Shown piece by piece: positions 24,187 through 34,127 of a stretch of 64,000 bases of DNA. Position 1 is the first letter of the stretch. The number at the start of each line of letters is the position of its first letter. The position numbers and the translations under genes are program-made. The notes beneath the pieces were generated by a model. The model saw nothing but the letters and a program-made list of their open reading frames with translations, searched no databases and was not told the origin of the DNA. Origin of the DNA: Hevea brasiliensis (taxonomy: Eukaryota > Streptophyta > Magnoliopsida > Malpighiales > Euphorbiaceae); contig NW_026614707.1 of NCBI RefSeq assembly GCF_030052815.1, positions 206,098 through 270,097 on the forward strand, in the 5' to 3' direction.

Positions 24187-25337
24187 AAAGGGACGTCCAA
24201 ACAAGGTAGATTCTCTATTTGCTTCTTATTCTTTTTGTTTGTTACCTTTTTTCATATTTGCTGTTTGGCTCTAGTTCCATATTTGTTTCTTCTTCTTATT
24301 CTTTCTTGCTAAACCTTGTTTTGCTTCTTATTGTGTTTCTGTTATTCACATTTTTGTTCGTTGTATGCTTGACCGAAATTGGCTCTTGGGGTTTAGTATG
24401 ACTTGTTTGTTTAAAAATTTAATTTGTTGAGTTTGTCTTAGGGTTTTGGGTTAATCAAGCCAAAGCCATTATTCTAGCTATCCATCTTGCTTCCTTCATT
24501 TTGATATCAAGCATGAGAGATTATTTTGGTTATTGAGTTCGACTTACCTATTAGGCCTGAAACCTTACCAGCATTATTTGGGTGTGTTTAAGACGTTGGG
24601 TGTAAATTTTGGGGGTTGTTTGATATTATTTGCCTACTGAACCAAAATTTTGAGGCAGATCCGATCAAATTAAGTTCACATAGCAAATAGAACAAGAAAT
24701 TCCTGAAAATTTACAGAGTGTTTATACCCCACTTCGGTAGTTCCCAAATTAAATTTTAGCTTAAAATTCAACCATTTGTGTGGGGAACCAAAATTTTGTT
24801 GCAGAATCGATCAAAATAAGTTCACATAGCAAATATACCCAGAAATTTCTGAAAAGTTACCGGTTGTTTATACCCCATATCAGTAGTTCCCAAATTAAAT
24901 TTCAGCTTAAAATTCATCCGTTTGTGTGGGGAACCAAAATTTTGCAGCAGACACGATCAAATTAAGTTCACATAGCAAATCAGCCCAGAAATTCCTGAAA
25001 ATTTACAGGTTATTTTTGCCACATTTGATCTATTCTTAAATTAAATCTCAGCTCAAAATTTAACTGTTTGTGTGGGGAACAAAATTTTGCGGCTGACACG
25101 ATTGAATTTGGTTTACATAGTAAACCTATCAAGAAAAGCCTGAAATTCTAGCAGCAATTAGTTAGTATTGGATTGTATTTGCCTACTCAATTTCAGATCA
25201 AAATACACTCGTTTGCTTGGTGATCCTAAATTTATGCAATTCTTGGTGTATTGTGTGAACTGCTGGTAATTGTGATAAGTTGGTGGCAAACTTGGATATT
25301 TAAGCTTGATATCACTTCTTTAGGTTGTCACTTTTCC
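24187..25337 (+). other. Gypsy family 1 leader, plus strand, truncated
   Basis: This is the inverted counterpart of the leader at 18821-20826, including four copies of the 146-bp repeat. It stops at GTCACTTTTCC, about 380 bp short of where gag would start, at the border with an inverted TRIM. No coding sequence is seen. Confidence 0.85.
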
Positions 25338-25448
25338 TGATATGAATCTGCCTAACTCCACCTCAAAAGCTAGCTCACAAGGGGAGGTTTGCAAACTCAT
25401 ATATATAACACCCAAGACCTCCCTACAGAACCGATGTGGGACTCATCA
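25338..25448 (-). mobile_element. TRIM-like LTR, minus orientation
   Basis: This 111-bp copy on the minus strand starts TGATGAGTCCCACATCGG and ends TTCATATCA. It is followed on its other side by the TRIM interior in the same orientation. It interrupts the gypsy leader. Confidence 0.88.
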
Positions 25449-25586
25449 TTCCCGACCCCTTTAGACTGAACGTCCTCGTGAAGCAACCGGGGTCATGACT
25501 CACTCACCCCGACTTCTCCCGAAGAACGTCAGGGAACCTTTGTACATAGCCCCCCAACCCATACAGAGTGAGGCTCTGATACCAAA
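25449..25586 (-). mobile_element. TRIM-like interior with minus-strand primer site
   Basis: The same 138-bp interior as 23921-24059 appears in reverse, with the initiator-Met primer site complement at 25572-25584. A second, broken minus LTR start of only about 22 bp follows at 25587-25608, then about 14 unassigned bases before a TRIM LTR of opposite orientation. Confidence 0.82.
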
Positions 25587-25622
25587 TGATATGAATCTGC
25601 CTAACTCCCCTTTATAATTTAA

Positions 25623-25796
25623 TGATGAGTCCCACATCGGTTCTGCAGGGAGGTCTTGGGTGTTATATATATGGGTTTGCAAACCTCCCCTTGTGAGCTA
25701 GCTTTTGAGGTGGAGTTAGGCAGATTCATATCATTTGGTATCAGAGCCTCACTCTGTATGGGTTGGTGGTCTATGTACAAAGGTTCCCTGACGTTC
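25623..25796 (+). mobile_element. TRIM-like LTR plus partial interior, plus orientation
   Basis: A 111-bp LTR (25623-25733) is followed by the primer site (25736-25748) and about 48 bp of the interior, ending at CCCTGACGTTC. There a gypsy LTR begins. With 25338-25608 this forms an inverted TRIM pair, so a transcript of the region could fold on itself. Confidence 0.85.
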
Positions 25797-26099
25797 TGAT
25801 GAGAATCAAGCTACATCCACAACAAAGGATTTCATCCAAGGTCCAATTACTAGAGCTAGAGCTAAATCACTTCAGAATTTAATTTGTGAAATCATAAGGA
25901 GCAAGGATTATAAGCTGGAATGGCATGAAGAAAAATGTAAAGGATTAAATTTGGTGAAAATTATGCTTAGAAGTGACTAGGTGTCACGTGGAGCATTAGA
26001 TTACATGGAATAACCTGTGGACATGCATGCACCAGATCCAACCCATGTACATGTATCTGTTGGCACCTTTTTCAAGGAATATTCCATCTGTTATAACCA
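25797..26099 (+). mobile_element. 5' third of a gypsy family 1 LTR
   Basis: It starts TGATGAGAATCAAG and keeps the coding tail, broken by a stop at 25978-25980. It stops at TTATAACCA, where gag codons begin without any primer site or leader. About 510 bp of LTR, the whole leader and the start of gag are missing at this joint. Confidence 0.88.
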
Positions 26100-26860
26100 G
26101 ATAGGAGGGATCTTGTACCTCCCGTAGTTGAATCTGATGAAGATGAGGTTGATAACTATGATTTTGAGGTTGAAAGACCTAGGAGGGGTAGGTATGAGTG
26201 AAGAGCTGAAGATAGGAGGAATGGGGATAGGAGGATAAGAAGAGAGGAAAGAGAGAGGGATAGGGTAGATGACAATATCAAAAGTATTAAAATGAGCATC
26301 CCTTCTTTCCAAGGGAAAAATGATCCGGATATGTATCTTGAATGGGAAAGGAAGGTAGAAGCTGTGTTTGATTGTCATCACTATTCAGAGTAAAAGAAAG
26401 TAAAGTGTTGATTAGTAGAAGGAGAAATTATGAGCAATCAATTGCAACCTAAGGTGAGATGAAAACTATAATGAGGAAGAGATTTGTTCCTAGTCATTAC
26501 TATAGAGAGCTACATCAGAGGTTACAAAGATGGACTCAAGGTTCTAAAAGTGTTGAAGATTATCATAAAGAAATGGAAATTGCTATGATTAGAGCAAATG
26601 TGGAGGCGGATAGAGAAGCCACCATGGCCAGATTCTTGAATGGGCTTAAACAAGGAGATTGCTCAAATTGTTGAGTTACATCACTATGTTGAGTTGGAGG
26701 ATATGGTCCACATGGCTATGAAGGTAGAAAGGCAACTTAAAAGCAAGTCAAAATTTGGAGGAAATGCAGGTGCTTCTTCATCTTGGAAGTCTAACTGGAA
26801 GAAGTAGGATAGGGAAAATGCTGTTAGCAAATATAAGAAAAATGAGGAAAAGGGAAAGAA
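26100..26860 (+). pseudogene. gag: Decayed gypsy gag, N-terminus missing
   Basis: The reading corresponds to the gag from the Arg-rich region ([16 protein letters not shown]) to the Lys-rich linker. It lacks roughly the first 50 residues. Interruptions are an in-frame TGA at 26199, a TAA near 26390, a deletion that removes the WWDQ part (AAAGTAAAG joined to TGTTGATTAG near 26403), a TAA near 26451 replacing a Trp codon, an extra base near 26650, and a TAG near 26807. It is clearly inactive and older than the gag in the 3.3-kb array, where most of these lesions are absent. Confidence 0.9.
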
Positions 26861-26861
26861 G

Positions 26862-28217
26862 TTGGAGAAGAAATTTGTAGAAAGTAAAGGAAAGGAGGTT
26901 GCAACTACTACCCGAAATAGAGATGTGAAGTGTTTTAGGTGTTTGGGCAGTGGACACATAGCTTTTCAATGCCCTAACAGGAGAGTCATGGTCATGAGAG
27001 AAAATGGTGAGATAAAAACGGAGGAGGAAATTGTGGGTGATTCCACATCTTCAGGGGAGGAGGATGCAGAGGTAGAATATGCTGCTGAAGGAAGTGCTCT
27101 AGTGATTATGAGAGTATTAAATACTCAAGTAAAGGAGGATGTTGGTGATGAATTGCAAAGAGAAACAATTTTCCATACAAGGTGTGTTATCCAAGACAAA
27201 GCTTGTAGTGTCATCATTGATGGGGGAAGTTGTGCCAATGTTGCTAGCACTATTTTGGTGCAGAGATTAGGGTTGAGGACTTTGAAACACCCTAGACCCT
27301 ATAAATTGCAGTGGTTGAATGAATGCGGTGAGGTGAAAGTAACAAAACAAGTGCTGATTTCCTTTGTAATAGGAACGTATCATGATGAGGTTATGTGTGA
27401 TATGGTTCCAATGCAAGCTGGCCATTTATTGCTTGGCCGACTATGGCAATTTGATAGAAAGGTGATCCACGATGGGTATAAAAATTGGTATTCTTTTGAA
27501 ATGAATGGAAGGAAAACCATTTTGGCACCTATGGCACCAAAACAGATTTATGAAGACCAAACAAGGCTTAAGCAAGCAATGGGTGAGGTAAAATCCAGAG
27601 TGGCCGAAAAGAGAGCAGAGAAGAAAAGAAGGAGTGAAAAGAAATTGACTGAAAATGTTGTGAGTGAGCAAGACAAGGGTGGTTGTGAGGAAAGAAAAGA
27701 GAGTAAGGAAAACATTCCAAGAGTGCTTGAAAAAGGTGAAACTTCGGCGCAAAAGGAGAGCTGTGTGGAAAGAGGAGAGAGAAAATTAAGCTTGTATGCT
27801 AAAGGAAGAGATGTGAGGAATGCCATGTTTGCCAACAAGCAAATGTTATTAATTGTGTTTAAGGACTCTTGTTTATCCACATATGACCTTGACCCCAATT
27901 TGCTTAGTGTTGTTGTCTCCCTTTTGCAGGAATATGAGGATGTGCTACCTGAGGAGATGCCAGCTGGACTACCACCTATTCGAGGGATTGAGCACCAGAT
28001 TGATTTTGTACCTGGAGCAGTTATTTCCAACCGTCCACCCTATAGAACTAATCCTGAAGAAACCAAAGAATTACAAAGGCAAGTTGAGGAATTGCTAGCT
28101 AAGGGTTACGTGAGAGAAAGTATGAGCCCTTGTGCTGTACCCATCCTTTTGGTACCAAAGAAAGATGGCAGATGGCCATGTGTGTGGATTGTAGGGCGGT
28201 CAACAAAATCACTGTAA
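26862..28217 (+). pseudogene. pol: Gypsy gag zinc knuckle, protease and start of RT
   Basis: The 451-codon frame carries a CCHC knuckle at residues 24-37, an acidic linker, the protease site IIDGGS with catalytic Asp at residue 120 (codon at 27219), and the protease core to HLLLGRLWQFDR. A long Lys/Glu-rich spacer follows (about residues 240-330), then the RT N-terminal region with [14 protein letters not shown]. It ends through a frameshift near 28180: the next RT motifs continue in another frame from about 28179. The stated start is only the first ATG after the last gag stop and is not a natural start, since gag and pol are read as one polyprotein. This is the longest protease in the window. 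Confidence 0.92.
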
Positions 28218-28516
28218 AGTATCGCCACCCTATACGTAGATTGGATGACATGTTGGATGAACTTTGTGGTTCTTGTGGTTTTACCAAAATTGACTTGAAA
28301 AGCGGATATCATCAAATTCGCATGAAAGTAGGTGATGAATGGAAGACTGCATTTAAAACAAAGCATGGACTATATGAGGGGTTAGTGATGCCTTTTGGGC
28401 TAACTAATGCTCCTAGCACTTTTATGAGATTGATGAATCATGTGTTGCATGCTTTTATTGGAAAATTTGTTGTTGTTTATTTTGATGATATATTGGTTTA
28501 CAATAGAGACATGAAT
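28130..28516 (+). pseudogene. pol: Gypsy reverse transcriptase palm, split by solo LTR
   Basis: The reading has the expected RT order: [46 protein letters not shown], and the catalytic [10 protein letters not shown] with its Asp pair. It is interrupted by an 812-bp LTR right after the catalytic site; the thumb region resumes at 29329 in a frame compatible with removal of the insert. In function it copies element RNA into DNA; here it is dead because of the insertion and the upstream frameshift. Confidence 0.94.
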
Positions 28517-29328
28517 TGATGAGAATCAAGCTACATCCACACCAAAGGATTTCATCCAAGGTCCAATTACTCGAGCTAGAGCTAAATCACTTCAGAATTT
28601 AATTTGTGAAATCATAAGGAGCAAGGATTATAAGCCGGAATGGCATGAAGAAAATTACAAAGAATTAAATTTGGTGAAAATTAAGCTTAGAAGTGACCAG
28701 GTGTCATGTGGAGCATTAGGTTACATGGAATAACCTGTGGACATGCATGCACCAGATCCAACCCATGTACATGCATCTGCTGGCACATTTTTCAAGGAAT
28801 ATTCCATCTGTTATAACCACCTCTCTTTTGCACTTAAATGCCCTTATTTGCTGCTGTATTAAATTTACTTTTTGTGAGGAGTTTTTAGTCTTTTGATAGA
28901 TTAATTTTTGTTTGGACTAAGCTCCTTACAGTTGTTATTAAAGTAGGGATATTTTTGTCTTTAGCTTTGAAGCCAAGAGGCTATAAATACAAGTGTGATG
29001 AGAGAGTGGAGGACACACTTTGAATATTAATGAGAGATTGTTTCTAAAGTGAGTAAATTGGCTGTTGCCTTTGTTCTTGTGAAGCTCATTAACTTGCTGA
29101 GATTCTATCTTGCAAGGTTTAATGTGCATAATATTCTTGGTTTATTCATTCTCCATATGAATTAGGTCAAGAATCTCATTTCTGATATTTTCTTTGAATT
29201 ACACAACAATCTGATTGTGCTGGTTCAAAGATTCAAATTCATACATTTTGATTTGGTGCTTTCCATATTGTTCATTTAATTCTTGAATGTGGGTTTTCAA
29301 GTTACCAATTGCTTGAATGTTCACATCA
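28517..29328 (+). mobile_element. Solo LTR of gypsy family 1 inside RT, target duplication TGAAT
   Basis: A full 812-bp LTR (TGATGAGAATC ... GTTCACATCA) is flanked by perfect TGAAT copies at 28512-28516 and 29329-29333. Its coding tail (28518-28733) is open, and a TATA-like CTATAAATAC lies at 28981. No primer site or interior follows, so this is a solo LTR left by recombination. It inserted into an element of its own kind. Confidence 0.96.
28518..28733 (+). pseudogene. Polyprotein tail encoded in the solo LTR
   Basis: The 71-codon frame DENQATSTPKDF, GPITRARAKSLQ ... GYME-stop is open. It agrees with the tails at 21448-21663 and 23101-23316 except for scattered substitutions. It is disconnected from any pol gene. 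Confidence 0.7.
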
Positions 29329-29879
29329 TGAATGAACATATGCATCATTTAAGAGTTGTATTCGATGTGTTAAGAAAGGAAAAATTATATGCTAACTTGA
29401 AGAAATGTTCATTTTGCATGGAAAAGGTTGTCTTTTTAGGATTTGTCATTAGTGCTAATGGTGTTGAAGTTGATGATGAAAAAATTAGAGTTATTAAAGA
29501 CTGGCCCATTTCAAAGACTGTATCTGAAGTACGTAGTTTTCATGGACTAACTAATTTCTATAGAAGATTTATTAAGAATTTCAGTACCATTGTAGCACCA
29601 TTGAATGATCTTGTCAAAAAGAATGTCAATTTTGTTTGGGAACAGAAACAAGATGATGCTTTTCACAAAATTAAAGAGATGTTATGTTCTGCTCCTGTGT
29701 TGGCTTTACCTGATTTTTCTAAGACTTTTGAGATTGAGTGTGACGCATCAGGAATAGGTATTGCAACCGTTTTAATGCAGGATAAGAAACCAATAGCATA
29801 CTTTAGTGAGAAGCTTAATGGAGCAGCTTTGAACTATTCTACATATGACAAAGAGTTGCATGCATTGGTACGTGCCTAG
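29329..29879 (+). pseudogene. pol: Gypsy RT thumb and RNase H first half
   Basis: Downstream of the solo LTR the frame reads the RT tail ([31 protein letters not shown]). It then runs into the RNase H domain ([38 protein letters not shown]) and ends at an in-frame TAG at 29877, probably a former Trp codon. RNase H would remove the RNA strand during reverse transcription. The first 15 codons of the open stretch before 29329 belong to the LTR, so that apparent ATG is not a real start. Confidence 0.93.
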
Positions 29880-30362
29880 GAAACGTGGCAACATTACCTT
29901 TGGCCAAAGCAATTTGTCATCCACACAGATCATGAGTCATTGAAGCATATCAAGGGGCAAAATAAGTTGAGTAGGCGTCATGCAAAATGGGTTGAGTTCC
30001 TTGAGACCTTCCCATATGTGATTCAATACAAACATAGGAAAGAAAATGTGGTTGCTGATGCCTTATCTCGAAGGTATAACCTTCTTGCCCTTCTTGATGC
30101 AAAGTTATTGGGATTCGAATATGTGAAAGAATTATATGCTGAAGATAATGACTTTGCTAGCGTGTATGCAGCTTGTGAAAAGAATGCTGTTGAGAAGCTT
30201 TATGGGCATGATGGATATTTGTTTAGAGAAAATAGATAGTGTGTGCCTAAGAGTTCCATGCATGAATTACTTGTGAATGAGTCTCATGTTGGTGGATTAA
30301 TGGGTCATTTTGGTGTTGCCAAAACTTTATATGTGTTGAAGGAACATTTTTATTAGTCGAAT
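29880..30362 (+). pseudogene. pol: RNase H end and integrase zinc-binding domain
   Basis: After the TAG the same frame continues with [10 protein letters not shown] and VVADALSRR, the end of RNase H. A connection follows, then the start of an integrase H2C2 domain (HELLVNESHVGG). Further stops lie at 30237-30239 and at about 30355, the latter replacing an expected Trp. The CC half of the zinc-binding domain follows in 30363 onward. Confidence 0.88.
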
Positions 30363-30888
30363 ATGAAAAGAGATGTTGAAGGAGTATGTGTTAGGTGCGT
30401 TGTGTGTGCTAAGGCTAAATCTAGAGTTTTGCCACAAGGTTTGTATACACCTTTGCCTACCCCTAGTGATCCTTGGGTTCATTTGTCTATGGATTTTGTG
30501 TTGGGATTAGCTAGGTCTAAACAAGGCCATGATTCAATTTTTGTTGTTGTTGATAGGTTTTCAAAAATGGCACATTTTATTCCATGCCATAAAACTGATG
30601 ATGCTACAAATGTTGCAAATTTATTATTTAGAGATATTGTTAGGTTGCATGGCATACCTAAGAGTTTAGTTAGTGATAGGGATGTTAAATTCCTCAGTCA
30701 CTTTTGGAAGGTTTTGTGGGGAAAATTGGGCACCAAGTTGTTATTTTCTACAACTTGTCACCCACAAACCGATGGTCAAACTGAAGTAGTAAATAGGACA
30801 CTAACTACTCTTTTGCGTGCTGTGGTTAAGCAAAATTTGAAGTCATGGGAAGATTGCATTCCACTTATTAAATTTGCATGCAATTGGG
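30363..30888 (+). pseudogene. pol: Gypsy integrase catalytic core, truncated by inversion
   Basis: The frame contains CVRCVVC (end of the zinc-binding domain), then the catalytic core with SMDFV (first Asp), [10 protein letters not shown] (second Asp) and [13 protein letters not shown] (Glu), the D,D-35-E type. The motifs [14 protein letters not shown] and [11 protein letters not shown] are, to my memory, closest to the centromeric (CRM) chromovirus clade. The protein stops at EFACN-like residues, where the DNA turns back on itself at 30884-30892. The C-terminal integrase and 3' LTR are missing. Confidence 0.93.
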
Positions 30889-31107
30889 AAGATTGCATGC
30901 AAATTCAATAAGTGGAATGCAATCTTCCCATGACTTCAAATTTTCCTTAACCACAGCACGCAAAAGAGTGGCTAGTGTCCTATTTACTACTTCAGTTTGA
31001 CCATCGGTTTGTGGGTGACAAGTGGTGGAAAATAACAACTTAGTGCCCAATTTTCCCCATAAAACCTTCCAAAAGTGACTGAGGAATTTAACATCCCTAT
31101 CACTAAC
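30669..31107. repeat. Near-perfect inverted repeat in integrase, 215-bp arms, 9-bp loop
   Basis: Left arm 30669-30883 and right arm 30893-31107 are reverse complements with only a few mismatches and no net length difference. The loop is TTGGGAAGA. The left arm is plus-strand integrase; the right arm is the same integrase segment on the minus strand. Orientation of the whole retroelement region flips here. Confidence 0.96.
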
Positions 31108-31209
31108 TCCATTGCACAAAACATTCATTCTTTCAAATTGTTGTCTGACAGCCTGCATGTAGAATGGATTTTCACTTTCCCCCTCACTACCATCACCCCT
31201 TCTAGACAT
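30868..31209 (-). pseudogene. Chimeric open frame: gag N-terminus fused to integrase core
   Basis: A 113-codon minus-strand frame starts [16 protein letters not shown], the family 1 gag start. After about 35 residues (CNGV) it continues in frame as integrase [12 protein letters not shown] ... [13 protein letters not shown] ... EFACN, ending in a few residues from the palindrome loop. The join at about 31108 occurs where both partners have a short GTTAGTGAT-like stretch, or by simple end joining. It lacks the first catalytic Asp and most of both proteins, so I infer no function. It lies directly downstream of a leader copy and thus could be transcribed from it. Confidence 0.88.
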
Positions 31210-32754
31210 TTTTTCAGATCTGCAAGAAAATGGTTAGTGTAAAGAAAACACCTCACTCACTCCCTTACGTGATTACACTCAACAGGGGACACTCCACTCG
31301 TGTTTAACTCAACAAGGCTTTTCCCCTCTTATGAACTCACCACTCTGTGCCTTTTACCTCTCTTGGCTATGTCCACAAGTTCTTATCAAACTCAAGTAAC
31401 TCAAACCAGGACTGTACTCACAAAAATTTAACATACAATAAAATTCTTGAACGAGACGGATCAAAACGAGTAATCAAGAAAGCAATAATGTGACACAAGA
31501 AGTCAAGAAAAGAAAAGCTCAAGCATGGAAATGTAATGCAATAAGCAATCAAGAAAGAAGACACCAAAATAAAAGAGTAATAAGCTGGAAAAGTGACAAC
31601 CTAAAGAAGTGATATCAAGCTTAAATATCCAAGTTTGCCACCAACTTATCGCAATTACCAGCAGTTCACACAACACACCAAGAATTGCATAAATTTAGGA
31701 TCACCAAGCAAACGAGTGTATTTTGATATGAAATTGAGTAGGCAAATGCAACCCAATACTGACTAATTGCAGCTAGAATTTTAGGCTTTTCTTGACAGAC
31801 TTACTATGTAAATCAAATGTAATCATGTCTGCCACAAAATTTTGGTTCCCCACACAAACGATTAAATTTTGAGGTGAAATTTAATTTGAGAATAGCTCAA
31901 ATGTGGCACAAACAACTTGTAAATTTTCAGGAATTTCTGGGCTGATTTACTATGTGAACTTAATTTGATTGTGTCTACCACAAAATTTTGGTTTCCCACA
32001 CAAACGGATGAATTTTAAGCTGAAATTTAATTTGGGAACTACTGATATGGGGTATAAACACGCGTAAATTTTCAGAAATTTCTGGGTATATTTGCTATGT
32101 GAACTTATTTTGATCGATTCTGCCGCAAAAATTTTGGTTCCCCACACAAACGGTTGAATTTTAAGCTGAAATTTAATTTGGGAACTACCGAAGTGGGGTA
32201 TAAACACCCTGTAAATTTTCAGGCATTTCTGGATCTATTTGCTATGTGAACTTAATTTGATCGGATCTACCGCAAAATTTTGGTTCAGTGGGCAAACAGT
32301 ATCGAACAACCCCCAAAATTTATACCCAACGTCTTAAACACACCCAAATAATGCTGGTAAATTTTCAGGCCTAATAGGTAAGTCGAACTCAATGACCCAA
32401 ATAATCTCTCATGCTTGATATCAAAATGAAGGAAGCAAGATGGATAGCTAGAATAATGGCTTTGGCTTGATTAACCTAAAACCTTAAGACAAACTCAACA
32501 AAACAAATTTTTAAACAAACAAGTCATACTAAACCCCAAGAGCCAATTTCGGTCAAGCATACAATGAACAAAAATGTGAATAACAGAAACACAATAAGAA
32601 GCAAAATAAGGTTTAGCAAGAAAGAACCAGATGCAAGATGAAGAAGAAGAAACAAATATGGAACTAGAGCCAAATAGCAAATATGAAAAAGGTAAAAAAA
32701 AAGAAAAAAGAATAAGAAGCAAATAGAGAATCTACCTTGTTTGGACGTCCCTTT
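31210..32754 (-). other. Gypsy leader of unit 0 (before the array)
   Basis: A complete leader of about 1.55 kb, the same as in the array units, includes the 146-bp repeats (about 31840-32290). It links the chimeric gag-integrase frame to the primer site at 32755. No protein is evident. Confidence 0.85.
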
Positions 32755-32766
32755 GCTCTGATACCA
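32755..32766 (-). promoter_or_regulatory. Primer-binding site of unit 0
   Basis: The minus strand reads TGGTATCAGAGC, five bases inside the LTR end at 32772. Confidence 0.9.
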
Positions 32767-32771
32767 AAAAC

Positions 32772-34127
32772 TGATGTGAACCTTCAAGTAATTGGTAAGT
32801 TGAAAACCCACATTCAAGAATTAAATGAACAATATGGAAAGCACCAAATCAAGATGTATGAATTTGAATCTTTGAACCAGCACAATCAGATTGTTGTGTA
32901 ATTCAAAGAAAATATCAAAAATGGGATTCTTGACCTAATTCATATGGAGAATGAATAAACCAAGAATATTATGCACATTAAACCTTGCAAGATAGAATCT
33001 CAGCAAGTTAATGAGCTTCACAAGAACAAAGTGATGAGGAACCGGTTGCACCAATTGCACATCAAGGGCCAATAACTAGAGCAATGGCTAAGAAGCTTCA
33101 AGGCTTGGTGCATAAGCACATCACCAAGTCCAACCTCTAGCAAGTATTCGGTTGGGACATGGAAGAGAGAAGCCAACCTTGCTGTACATTTCTTTGCATA
33201 TTTGAGGAGCCAAGAGACCAAGTGGCATCCGTCCAAGTTGGCATACATGTGGCAGCCACGTCAACAAGTCCATCCTAGTTGGCATCCAATGTGGCGTCCA
33301 AGTGGAGTGCCTGGGTGGCAGCACAATTGGCAGCCCATCTCCACCTACCTTTTGAGGATGCTTTTGTCCATTTTGCAAAGATTGGAAGCCATAACTTTGT
33401 CCAAGAGCTCCAACCATGCTTCAACCTTTTATAGGAAAAGCAAAGTTACTACTTTCAGCTTCAAGACAAAACATCTCTTTTCAGATTGTCTTTCAATTAA
33501 TGTTTGAACTTTGTATCTATTTTTAGGAGAGATTGGTCTATTAACCAAGACTTGCACATGTCCCATGGTTGTTGAAATGTCTTGACAACACTAACCCATA
33601 TTTCTGCCTTCTTTTGTTTCATTTTGGTATCAGAATTCATATGGTAATTTTTTGAGCAAAATTGCTGGAGCTTTGCTTCAAAGTTCTTCTTCGAACTCTC
33701 TCTATTTTTCTTAGCAATTTCTTGGCTTGATTTGTTAAGTTTTATTATATGTTCAAGGTTGTTCATCAGCATAGGTGAATTGGTCTTGTTCTTGGCTGTC
33801 TTACTTGGGAGTTATATTTTCAGTTCTCCATCTTCAAGGTGAAGGGTTGAAGGTTCAAGGGAGTTTCTTGGCTTGTTTTGAAGACGGTCCTTTGGTCTTT
33901 CTTCTTAGTGGAATCAGTTACTAAGGGTAAAAACCGTATCACAAAGGCAACAGCCAATTTACTCACAAAAGGAGCAGAAACAATCTCTCATTAATATTCA
34001 AAGTGTGTTCTCCACTCTCTCATCACACTTGTATTTATAGCCTCTTGGCTTCAAAGCTAAAGACAAAAATATCCCTACTTTAGTAACAGCTGGTTATAAT
34101 AGCAAAAAGTAAATTTAATACAGCAGC
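32772..34127 (-). mobile_element. Partial gypsy family 1 LTR of unit 0, split by a solo LTR
   Basis: Pieces 32772-33031 and 33947-34127 form the same truncated and rearranged LTR of about 440 bp that every array unit carries. Near its outer end a TTATAAC piece is placed next to AGCTGTTA, and the fragment ends in GCAGC joined to protease codons at about 34127. The coding tail at the LTR start is missing. Confidence 0.85.
33032..33941 (+). mobile_element. Solo LTR, gypsy family 3, target duplication CAAAG
   Basis: A 910-bp insertion begins TGATGAGGAACCGG, ends AACCGTATCA and is flanked by CAAAG at 33027-33031 and 33942-33946. On the plus strand its start encodes DEEPVAPIAHQ then GPITRAMAKKLQ and stops at about codon 36. 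It is unlike the family 1 LTR apart from that coding start. It shares the layout, and some GTGGC-rich stretches, with the family 2 solo LTR at 19179. Confidence 0.93.

Noticed and set aside
26199..30357. Methylation-driven decay as the sole cause of stops in gag-pol
   Set aside because: Some stops fit Trp TGG to TAG or TAA, but others are AGA to TGA or GAG to TAG transversions, so the decay is mixed.
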